Assembly: GCA_036008545.1 (NCBI GenBank)
Contig: DASYNM010000445.1
Span: forward strand, 1 to 18,398
Length of the DNA stretch: 18,398 nucleotides
Direction: 5' to 3'
Source of the DNA: Palsa-1400 sp036008545
Lineage (GTDB): Bacteria > Verrucomicrobiota > Verrucomicrobiia > Limisphaerales > Palsa-1400
Below are positions 1 through 5,473 of the stretch, piece by piece. A model generated the notes under the pieces. That model searched no databases. It was not told the DNA's origin and worked only from the letters and a program-made list of their open reading frames with translations. Position 1 is the stretch's first letter; every line of letters starts with the position of its first letter. The translations under genes and the position numbers were made by a program.

Positions 1-554
1 GGGGGGCTCAAGCGCGTATAATAATCGTTCTTGTCGTTGAAGCCGGCCATGTTGTTTGGGTTGCACCATTCCAGGATTGAATCCTCGATGGTCGAGGCCA
101 GCGCCATGTCAGTTATTCCCACAATAGTGAGCGCCTTCTGCATCACGTCCCTTTGCGGGGCGCGCGGATTGGCCGCCGAGAAAATGCTCCATTTCCGCTC
201 CATGTCAACGATAGAGACGGAGAACTTGCCGTGTCCAAGCGTGACGTCCTTGAGAGAGATTTGGGGGATTTCGTTGCTGCACGGCGAGGTGCCGCCGGCC
301 CAGAATTGATTCAAGGCATCGATGTTGCGCTGCTCCGGGCATTTGTTGGCCAGGGCGAAGCGGGCCAATTCGACCCCGCTGCGTCCGAGCCATTCCAACT
401 CCTGGTCGTAGTCGGCGTTCCGCGCCAGGCGCACCTCCGTGTTCATGGAGAGGGCGAAGGAGGCCACCAGCGTGGTCAAGGCGATGATGGTGATCATGAC
501 CAGGATCAAAGCGAAACCGGAGCGCGGAGATGTCGTAGGCTTGCGAGTTTTCAC
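1..554 (-). CDS. gspK: Type II secretion minor pseudopilin GspK-like, 3' end cut by window edge
   Basis: This is probably the GspK tip pseudopilin, which caps the type II secretion pseudopilus with GspI and GspJ in the periplasm. The reading frame opens with GTG at 554 and stays open to base 1, giving about 184 visible residues. The N-terminus is a short basic leader, then SG|FALILVMITIIALTTLV, a prepilin cleavage site (Gly13|Phe14) followed by a transmembrane helix. Position 5 of the mature protein is Leu rather than Glu; lack of Glu5 is typical of GspK among pseudopilins. The mature part continues with an 'MNTEVRLARNADYDQELEWLG' -like stretch in which an amphipathic helix leads into the globular domain, as in GspK. 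The GTG overlaps the gspJ stop (GTGA), so translation is probably coupled. The C-terminal half lies outside the window. The family call rests on the N-terminus and on gene order F-H-I-J-K. Confidence 0.85.
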   Translation of the reverse strand, partial: MKTRKPTTSPRSGFALILVMITIIALTTLVASFALSMNTEVRLARNADYDQELEWLGRSGVELARFALANKCPEQRNIDALNQFWAGGTSPCSNEIPQISLKDVTLGHGKFSVSIVDMERKWSIFSAANPRAPQRDVMQKALTIVGITDMALASTIEDSILEWCNPNNMAGFNDKNDYYTRLSP

Positions 555-1207
555 AGGGAGACGCTGGGTATGGCAACGGTTCGGCAGATCAATTCGTAGG
601 GTAAATCAGGGTTGCTGGCCGAGTGTCCGCAACCCAGGGTTACTCGAACCATGGGCGGCAATTGGTTGGTGGGGTCCCAGGCTACCTCCCATTCGCCGTC
701 CTGGACCGACCAGAATTCCAGCATGAAGACATTCACGTCCCGCGCCAGCGTAATGGAATAAGGCGTGTTCTGCTCGTCCAGCACTGCCAGCAGCGGCGAT
801 TGATTCATGACCAGGTTTTGCGTGCCGTCGGTGTCCTTCTCCACATCGAAGGTGACCCGCCGCATCACGATATCGCCGTACAACCCTGAGCCGGGGAAGT
901 CGCCTGGCAAGCGCGCGGCCAGGCTTAAGGAGGCGAACTTGCTGGTGGTGTCGGTCTCGAACCCGTAAAACTGAATGTTCTGGGAGGAGAGTTGGGCGCA
1001 GGTCAACGCCTCCACCACGGTTCTGATCCCGATGCGTGAGCGTTGGGCGGCGGCGGCGGCGTCCTCGGCAATCATCTTACCGTTTACGACGCACTTCCAA
1101 CAGCTCAGCACACTGATCATGATGAAGGTGAAGACGGTGATCGCGATGACAACCTCCAGCAAGGTAAAGGCGGCGACGGCGCGGGATGTGGATAGGCGTG
1201 ATCTCAT
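551..1207 (-). CDS. gspJ: Type II secretion minor pseudopilin GspJ-like
   Basis: A 218-residue pseudopilin, close to the usual GspJ length of about 200. The leader of 13 residues ends in Ala, followed by AA|FTLLEVVIAITVFTFIMISVLS: mature Phe1 and Glu5, then a hydrophobic helix. A long globular domain (about 45-218) follows, rich in beta-type sequence. GspJ normally forms the pseudopilus tip complex with GspI and GspK after cleavage by the prepilin peptidase GspO. The start is separated from the gspI stop by three bases (TGA GGC ATG), and GAGG lies just upstream as a tight ribosome site. The gene lies between gspI and gspK in the canonical order. Assignment to GspJ rather than another pseudopilin uses length and position; the sequence alone shows only the pseudopilin class. 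Ala instead of Gly stands before the cleavage site. Confidence 0.85.
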   Translation of the reverse strand: MRSRLSTSRAVAAFTLLEVVIAITVFTFIMISVLSCWKCVVNGKMIAEDAAAAAQRSRIGIRTVVEALTCAQLSSQNIQFYGFETDTTSKFASLSLAARLPGDFPGSGLYGDIVMRRVTFDVEKDTDGTQNLVMNQSPLLAVLDEQNTPYSITLARDVNVFMLEFWSVQDGEWEVAWDPTNQLPPMVRVTLGCGHSASNPDLPYELICRTVAIPSVSL

Positions 1208-1210
1208 GCC

Positions 1211-1627
1211 TCAATGTGGTGTCGGTTGCAGTCCCATGCGTTGGGAACTGGACGATGGGTTGTAGATGAGGACATCCAAAGTCGAGCTTGGATTGCCATG
1301 AGGATCAATGACCACGAATTCCATCTGGAACAAGCCGTTGGTGGCCACTTCCACCGCGGAGGAACGCCACTGATACCCCTGGTAGCCCGCGATGTCGCCG
1401 AAGTCGCCGGAATCCTGGCCTTCCTGCATTTTATTGGTGACATAATAATATCCCGCCGCCATACCAGCCGTCGGGCCGCTGCTGCGCAGAATGGAGGCGG
1501 CATGGATTCCGGCGCATAACACGCCCAGGATGGCGAACATGGCCATGAAGAAAATGGTCGTCGCCACCATCACTTCAATCAGGGTGAAGGCGCGTCGGCT
1601 CAACCCATTTTCAAGACGATGGAGCAT
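1211..1627 (-). CDS. gspI: Type II secretion minor pseudopilin GspI-like
   Basis: A 138-residue pseudopilin if it starts at the ATG at 1627. The leader is 13 residues and ends SRRA|FTLIEVMVATTIFFMAMF, with Glu at mature position 5 and a hydrophobic helix, then a short globular part. This length fits GspI, an initiating subunit of the pseudopilus tip. The same frame is open upstream to an ATG at 1900 that overlaps the gspH stop (ATGA), which would give 229 residues with a 104-residue proline- and glycine-rich leader encoded by palindromic repeat DNA. I prefer 1627 because a 13-residue leader equals those of gspJ and gspK. The ribosome site there is poor: GAGG sits only about two bases before the ATG, so the upstream start cannot be excluded. 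See the finding on insertion at this junction. Confidence 0.8.
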   Translation of the reverse strand: MLHRLENGLSRRAFTLIEVMVATTIFFMAMFAILGVLCAGIHAASILRSSGPTAGMAAGYYYVTNKMQEGQDSGDFGDIAGYQGYQWRSSAVEVATNGLFQMEFVVIDPHGNPSSTLDVLIYNPSSSSQRMGLQPTPH

Positions 1628-1628
1628 T
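1620..1628. repeat. Left copy of 9-base direct repeat TGGAGCATT
   Basis: TGGAGCATT directly abuts the outer inverted repeat beginning at 1629. On the coding strand it reads AATGCTCCA and contains the probable gspI start codon. The identical copy is at 1887-1895. It is a candidate target-site duplication. Confidence 0.5.
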
Positions 1629-1886
1629 CCCTCGCCCCGGCCTGCGTAGTGAGAATTCCACGAACACATTCGCGCATTGAACCCATGAACCCTTCGCGTG
1701 GTTCCATCCCCCTCCCTTCCACATACTTGTGGAGGAGAGGGTTGGGGAGAGGAGGCTCCTTTTTCGATGGGAGGTTCTTGGAGTGGGCCAGGGAGAGGGG
1801 ATTGACTCGGGCACTGCCGGTGTAACCCCTCTCCCCAACCCTCTCCCCGCAGGGCGGGGCGAGGGAGAAAATGCGGCTGGTTGATG
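1629..1886. repeat. Palindromic repeat element between gspH and gspI
   Basis: About 258 bases of strongly palindromic DNA separate two pseudopilin genes that are otherwise tightly packed. A perfect 19-base inverted repeat, GGAGAGGGTTGGGGAGAGG at 1734-1752 and its complement at 1828-1846, has a 75-base spacer. An outer pair, CCCTCGCCCCGGCCTGCG at 1629-1646 against the complement of 1848-1865, matches at 17 of 18 positions. A local hairpin CCCCGC/AGG/GCGGGG lies at 1845-1859. The copies of TGGAGCATT at 1620-1628 and 1887-1895 flank the element. Read as protein it gives peptides such as PRPALRGEGWGEG, which I recognise as typical spurious translations of dispersed repeats in many bacterial genomes, including Verrucomicrobia. 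No transposase or internal gene is present, so it is a small non-autonomous element or REP-like cluster. Confidence 0.75.
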
Positions 1887-1895
1887 TGGAGCATT
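1887..1895. repeat. Right copy of 9-base direct repeat TGGAGCATT
   Basis: Identical to 1620-1628 and 267 bases away (a multiple of three). It lies 21 bases beyond the outer inverted-repeat arm that ends at 1865. The intervening bases do not clearly match the palindrome, so the element boundary on this side is uncertain. Confidence 0.5.
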
Positions 1896-1896
1896 T

Positions 1897-2361
1897 TCAT
1901 TTAATATTGTCCACGCGGACCAGCGCCGTGACCGTGTCCAGGTAAATCTTTCGAGCCGAGCCGTCGGCGCCACGCAGCACGATGGTGAACTCGTCGCTGG
2001 TGCCGCCGGGAAAGAAATGCACATGCGCCTCATCCGCTTTTTCCATTTGGATAAAATTGACCCCCATGATGTCGATGATGATGTCGTCCGGGATAATGGC
2101 GGGGCCGAACTGGCCGGGGACGCTGATGGTGTGGTCAAGGGGGCGGATGACCAGGTCGGTCCTTTGATTGTTCATGATGGCGGCGCGGCGCGCCTCCTGG
2201 CAGGCCTGCACCAAATCGCGCTCCGCTTTGCCCATGCCTTCCCTTTTTATCCCGCGCAAAAATGCCGGGAAGCCCATCGTCAATGTCAAACCGACAATGG
2301 CCACGACCATCATGATCTCGATGAGCGTGAATGCCGACGCACGGTTGGAGTGAGTTTTCAC
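1897..2361 (-). CDS. gspH: Type II secretion pseudopilin GspH-like
   Basis: A 154-residue pseudopilin. I place the start at the GTG at 2361, which overlaps the gspF stop (GTGA), with AAGGGA just upstream. This gives a 10-residue leader ending ASA|FTLIEIMMVVAIVGLTLTMG, with Glu at mature position 5. The region after the helix includes a stretch of the form ERDLVQACQEARRAAIMNNQ, which resembles the conserved first helix of GspH/FimT-type minor pseudopilins. A small beta-rich domain closes the protein, with a GGTSDEFTIVLRGADG stretch near the end, as is common in GspH. A longer in-frame start (2451) would add 30 residues that overlap gspF and is unlikely. The major pseudopilin GspG is the main alternative, but the GspH-type helix and the missing GspG C-terminal pattern favour GspH. 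Confidence 0.83.
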   Translation of the reverse strand: MKTHSNRASAFTLIEIMMVVAIVGLTLTMGFPAFLRGIKREGMGKAERDLVQACQEARRAAIMNNQRTDLVIRPLDHTISVPGQFGPAIIPDDIIIDIMGVNFIQMEKADEAHVHFFPGGTSDEFTIVLRGADGSARKIYLDTVTALVRVDNIK

Positions 2362-3659
2362 ATTCCCTTCGCGGAGATTTGGGAGGTCATGGCAAACAGG
2401 GCCGACAAGATGCTGACCAGCAAGAAGCCGACGCCCATGGCCATGATGCAAATGATCACCGGCTCGATCATGTTGGTCATCACGCGCAGAGCGATGTGCA
2501 ATTCGCTCTCGTAAGTGTCCGCCAGATTGGCGAGAGAGCCGGGCACGTCGCCGGTGTCCTCGCCGATCTTGATCAGATCGACCATCAACTGCGGGAAAAT
2601 TTTGCTGCGCGCCAGCGGCTGCGCCAGCGTCTTGCCATCGGTCACCTCTTGCCGCGCGCTGGCGATGGCCGCGCGCACGATGCTGTTTTCAATGATTTGC
2701 TCGGTGATTTCCAGGGCCGTCAACACCGGCACGCCGTTGTGCAGCAACGTGGAGAGCGTGCGCGCAAACTGCGCGAAGATGTGCAGCCGCATCACCTTGC
2801 CGAAGATGGGCGCGGTCATCCTCCAGCGGTCGATGGTGCGTTTGCCATTTTCGCTGGCGCGGAACCGGTTGACGATGATGCCAATGGCGATAGCGAGCCC
2901 GACCCCAACCCAGAGCCAGCGTTTGATAAAGTCGTTCAACCCAATAAGTATTCGCGTCATCAGCGGCAACTCGATGTTCATGCCTTGGAAGAGCTTCATG
3001 AAGCTGGGCAGCATCACAGTCATGAAGAAAATGCTGATGGCGATGCCGACGCAGCACACGAACGCGGGATAGATCATGGCCGATTTGAATTTCGCCTCCA
3101 CTTCGGCGAACCGCTCGAAATGGTCACCCATGCGGCGGAGGACATCCACCAGCGCGCCGCTCTGTTCGCCGGCTTTGACCATGTTGACGTAGAGGCTGGA
3201 AAAAATCACCGGCTGCTTGGCCATCGCCTCCGAAAGCCCCTTGCCCTCGGTCACCTCCTGCTTGAGCTGCCGGCTGACCTCGGAAGAAATCCCCTTGGTC
3301 TCCAGATGGGTCATGCTGTTGAGGGCGACCGTCAACGGCATGCCCGATTTGAGCAAATTGGCCATTTGATTGGTGAAGGTGGCCAATTCCTGTAATTTGG
3401 GTTTGCGCTGGCGTTCGAAGTAAACGCGGATGTTGGGTGGCAGAAATTCCGTCCACGAGCCGGACTTGGCGGAAGGTTTGCCAGCAGCCGCGGCGGCTGC
3501 AGCGATAGCGGCCGCCCCGCCTTTGGGCGCTTCCACAGCCACGGGAAATAATCCCAGCCGCTCGATCTGCATCAAAGCCGCGCTGCGATCGGCGACTTCG
3601 AGCACGCCGGTGACCGTTTGGCCATCGCGTCGTCGCGCCTTATATTGGAACTGGGCCAT
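2358..3659 (-). CDS. gspF: Type II secretion inner-membrane platform protein GspF
   Basis: A 433-residue protein starting MAQFQYKARRRDGQ, the usual opening of GspF/PilC proteins. Two related T2SF domains are visible, about 90-213 and 293-415; each holds the typical F-x-x-Q or FA-T-x-x-LL-x-G-x-P-x-x-x-AL pattern (FTNQMANLLKSGMPLTVAL and FARTLSTLLHNGVPVLTAL). Three membrane segments lie near residues 195-222, 248-265 and 399-423. GspF spans the inner membrane and couples the GspE ATPase to pseudopilus assembly. An Ala-rich tract (residues 49-59) forms an unusual low-complexity linker between the N-terminal segment and the first domain. The start at 3659 is chosen over 3728 because the first 23 extra residues do not resemble the family. 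No gspE lies immediately upstream; the gene appears to open this operon. Confidence 0.93.
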   Translation of the reverse strand: MAQFQYKARRRDGQTVTGVLEVADRSAALMQIERLGLFPVAVEAPKGGAAAIAAAAAAAGKPSAKSGSWTEFLPPNIRVYFERQRKPKLQELATFTNQMANLLKSGMPLTVALNSMTHLETKGISSEVSRQLKQEVTEGKGLSEAMAKQPVIFSSLYVNMVKAGEQSGALVDVLRRMGDHFERFAEVEAKFKSAMIYPAFVCCVGIAISIFFMTVMLPSFMKLFQGMNIELPLMTRILIGLNDFIKRWLWVGVGLAIAIGIIVNRFRASENGKRTIDRWRMTAPIFGKVMRLHIFAQFARTLSTLLHNGVPVLTALEITEQIIENSIVRAAIASARQEVTDGKTLAQPLARSKIFPQLMVDLIKIGEDTGDVPGSLANLADTYESELHIALRVMTNMIEPVIICIMAMGVGFLLVSILSALFAMTSQISAKGM

Positions 3660-3692
3660 AATGCGAGCTACATCTCCACTACATGTCTTGGT

Positions 3693-3722
3693 TATAAACA
3701 CGCCAGATGGGAAAAGTTGCAA
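3693..3722 (-). promoter_or_regulatory. Candidate sigma-70 type promoter for the gsp operon
   Basis: On the minus strand TTGCAA (3717-3722) is followed after 18 bases by TTTATA (3693-3698), about 34 bases before the gspF start. The match to TTGACA/TATAAT is partial. This is placement and pattern only; verrucomicrobial promoters are poorly defined. Confidence 0.3.
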
Positions 3723-3890
3723 GCCCAATCACGGTTTGTCTGCCGCGTCGGGCAATGGCCCGGCGTGGTCGGCTTAAAGGGATGGATTGCAGCGGAATGG
3801 ATTGGACCCGGTCGGCCCATATGTCCCACATAAAGGGCAGGAAATATCGGGAAAAATCGTGAAAATCAACGACTTACGCGAGCTCAAGTT

Positions 3891-3928
3891 CCTTTCACCA
3901 CGAAGAGCACGAAGAGACACGAAGGAGG
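3891..3928. repeat. CACGAAGAG-type dispersed repeat
   Basis: CACGAAGAG units recur two to three times with a period of 9-10 bases (from about 3898), within a TTTCACCACGAAGAG context. The complementary strand reads FVSLRALRGE, a spurious peptide I know from repeat DNA of this kind in many environmental bacterial genomes. Its function is unknown. Confidence 0.55.
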
Positions 3929-4013
3929 TCAGAGTTGGATGAACCCAAAAACAGGCTCCTGAATCGGGGGTCACTCACCACCTGACAAAATTCCGGCCGT
4001 GTCCCTCTTGCCG

Positions 4014-4035
4014 CGCCGAAGCGTTCGCGTAGGCG
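4014..4035. repeat. GC-rich imperfect hairpin
   Basis: CGCCGAAGCG and CGCGTAGGCG form an inverted repeat with 8 of 10 pairs and a two-base loop. There is no T-tract on either side, so it is not an obvious terminator. It may belong to the dispersed repeats of this intergenic region. Confidence 0.35.
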
Positions 4036-4096
4036 GGTCAGCATTCTCCACTCACTACTCACCACTCATCACTGGTACGTCCCTTTGCAAAATGTC

Positions 4097-4119
4097 AAAG
4101 AAAAGACGCCAAAGCGTCT
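4097..4119 (-). terminator. Rho-independent terminator candidate, minus strand
   Basis: On the minus strand AGACGC, loop TTTG, GCGTCT is a perfect six-pair stem and is followed by TTTCTTT (counting past the T of the stem). It lies about 180 bases beyond the stop of the small membrane protein gene at 4296-4535, and could end its transcript. Confidence 0.45.
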
Positions 4120-4295
4120 CACGATGTTCACTATACCACATGTTGGTGGGAACGCAAGAATGAATTTTTCGAGAGCGTCCACTGCCACCCGATTTCATTT
4201 CCAAGACGACGCATCGAATCTCCGTCAAGCCATGACTTTATCCAACAGGATCGAATTACGACCAAGCGAACTTCATCAAGGGTGCCGCAGGAAGG

Positions 4296-4535
4296 TCATA
4301 GCTTGAGCCAATTGCAAAAAGCGACCATCAGAGCAATCACCCAAAAGAATAACCACGCCACAGCAATCAGACAAACCTTTGGCGCACAATCTTTGCACGC
4401 TTGGGATTTGAACGCTTGTTGGGAAGGAAACAGAAAATAGAAGGGAGAAAGAAAATAAGCGACCTTCAGTATCATTGGCATTTTGAATTCCTCACCGTCG
4501 GGCTTTTCCTTGTCGCAATGACCGCATGTAAACAT
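4296..4535 (-). CDS. Small membrane protein with two cysteine pairs, hypothetical
   Basis: A 79-residue protein I do not recognise as a named family. It opens MFTCGHCDKE, with Cys4 and Cys7 as a C-x2-C knuckle, and has a second pair, Cys48 and Cys51 (ACKDC), so four cysteines could bind one zinc ion. A first hydrophobic stretch (about 22-38, LKVAYFLSPFYFLF) and a strongly hydrophobic segment (about 54-76, VCLIAVAWLFFWVIALMV) suggest a hairpin or single-span inner-membrane protein. AGGA lies nine bases upstream of the ATG, a usable ribosome site. The gene stands alone between repeat-rich DNA and the small basic protein gene, and has a terminator-like hairpin downstream. Cysteine pairs plus a membrane helix make chance coding less likely, but a search for homologues is needed to be sure. 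Confidence 0.6.
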   Translation of the reverse strand: MFTCGHCDKEKPDGEEFKMPMILKVAYFLSPFYFLFPSQQAFKSQACKDCAPKVCLIAVAWLFFWVIALMVAFCNWLKL

Positions 4536-4638
4536 CCGTCAGAATCCTGCAAACGGGTTTTCCTCGCCTTACCTGCAGCCATACCAAGAACAGCCGCGGC
4601 GTCCACACCAATTCCGAGACTGGGTGCGCCCCCGTTCC

Positions 4639-4758
4639 TCAGGCGGCTGGGGCCGCAGGCGCGGCCGGGGTGGGCTTCTTTTTCGAGGCGGCTTTTTTGC
4701 GTTTGAGGTAGGCGACGCGGCGCTGGCGTTTCTCGCCTTTGTTGTATTGTTTGCCCAT
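4639..4758 (-). CDS. Small basic protein, 39 residues
   Basis: This short gene starts at the ATG at 4758 (MGKQYNKGEKRQRR) and ends with TGA at 4639. It encodes 39 residues, with about 13 Lys or Arg in the first 28 and an Ala/Pro-rich tail. The pattern, an MGKQYNK opening, then a run of arginines and a YLKRKK segment, resembles a small basic protein that I recall as conserved in Verrucomicrobia and Chlamydiae; I cannot confirm the family name from here. Such a composition suggests binding to RNA or DNA, possibly the ribosome, but the function is inference. The start lies back to back with the plus-strand lipoprotein gene, 46 bases apart, so a shared AT-rich divergent promoter region is likely. 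The ribosome site is weak. Confidence 0.7.
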   Translation of the reverse strand: MGKQYNKGEKRQRRVAYLKRKKAASKKKPTPAAPAAPAA

Positions 4759-4804
4759 ATATTCTTTACTTTGCTGTAATACTTGCGATGTTAGCTGTTG
4801 AAAT

Positions 4805-5473
4805 ATGAAGAATTACCTGCCCAAGTTCAATATCTATCTGGCGTTGGCCTCCGTTCTTCTGGCCGCCGGTTGCGCCAGTTGGAGCGCGAAGGCCAAGTAT
4901 GCCAAAGGGGAGCAATCCACCATCCGCCTTTATCTGGAGGGCAATCGTAAGGATATATCCGGCACGGGCACAGTCCTGGTCACCCGGGAGAGATACCCCG
5001 TGACTATTGAGCGGTCTCCGTTTCTGACCGAGGGCGACCTGCGCGAGGCCTCCATGGTGGATGAGCCCGGCCCCAACGGTGGTTATTACATCCAATTGGT
5101 TTTCAACGACCACGGCTCGCTCATGCTCGACATGCTGACCACCGCTCATAAAGGCCAGCACATCGTGGTTTTTTCCCAATTTCCCAATCCTGATTATAAG
5201 CCGCCGAAGGAGCCGAAAAAATCGAAGAAAGACGAATTCGACAACGAGAATAAAATGGAGGACATTCAAGCCACGATTCCGACACAGTCGCCGGAATCGG
5301 ACACGCTCGGCCAACCGCGCGCCTCGGCCTGGCTGGCCGCATACCTGATCCGGGGTCGCAACGAGAGCGGCATCTTTCGTTTTAGTCCCGATGCTTCCCG
5401 CGAGGAGACAAAACGCATAGTTCGTGGGCTCAAGAACGTCATCGCCTACGAGAGATCGCTTGAGTTGCATTAA
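4805..5473 (+). CDS. Lipoprotein with SecD periplasmic-head-like domain
   Basis: A 222-residue exported lipoprotein. The N-terminus MKNYLPKFNIYLALASVLLAAGC ends in a lipobox-like LAAGC with Cys23; the next residue is Ala, so retention in the inner membrane is not indicated. The remainder resembles the head part of the SecD P1 domain: a segment near 70-122 (PFLTEGDLREA, then IQLVFNDHG, then GQHIVVF) matches the conserved 'LLTG-D-hh-A ... h-h-F-x-x-x-G ... G-x-x-h-A/V-h' pattern, and residues 190-215 (FRFSPDASREETKRIVRGL) match the closing 'S-x-EEA-x-x-hA-x-hL' helix. A Lys/Pro-rich insertion (about 132-150) and an acidic linker sit in the middle. The TAA stop and the next ATG share one base (TAATG), so the M23 gene is translationally coupled. 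A family name other than SecD-like is not claimed. Confidence 0.75.
   Translation: MKNYLPKFNIYLALASVLLAAGCASWSAKAKYAKGEQSTIRLYLEGNRKDISGTGTVLVTRERYPVTIERSPFLTEGDLREASMVDEPGPNGGYYIQLVFNDHGSLMLDMLTTAHKGQHIVVFSQFPNPDYKPPKEPKKSKKDEFDNENKMEDIQATIPTQSPESDTLGQPRASAWLAAYLIRGRNESGIFRFSPDASREETKRIVRGLKNVIAYERSLELH

Larger units (their letters stand above)
3723..4103. other. Gene-poor intergenic stretch with dispersed short repeats
   Basis: No convincing gene lies between the gspF promoter region and the terminator-like hairpin at 4104. The stretch contains the CACGAAGAG repeat (3891-3928), a GC hairpin (4014-4035) and a low-complexity CTCACTACTCACCACTCATCACT tract near 4050-4074. Short open frames here translate repeat DNA and show no protein-like features. 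Confidence 0.6.

Noticed and set aside
1647..1886. CRISPR array in the palindromic gspH/gspI region
   Set aside because: There are no regularly spaced identical direct repeats; the structure is inverted, not tandem.
2331..3395. A 354-residue open frame on the plus strand across gspF
   Set aside because: It lies fully antisense to gspF, is rich in His/Arg/Asp without domains, and arises from the GC-rich codon pattern of the real gene.
3774..3974. A 66-residue minus-strand frame containing FVSLRALRGE
   Set aside because: It translates dispersed repeat DNA, not a conserved protein.
4085..4306. A 73-residue plus-strand frame
   Set aside because: It reads across a terminator-like hairpin, has no homologous pattern, and overlaps the end of the small membrane protein gene antisense.
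4766..5470. A 234-residue minus-strand frame opposite the lipoprotein gene
   Set aside because: The plus-strand frame has a lipobox and a recognisable fold pattern; the opposite frame has neither.
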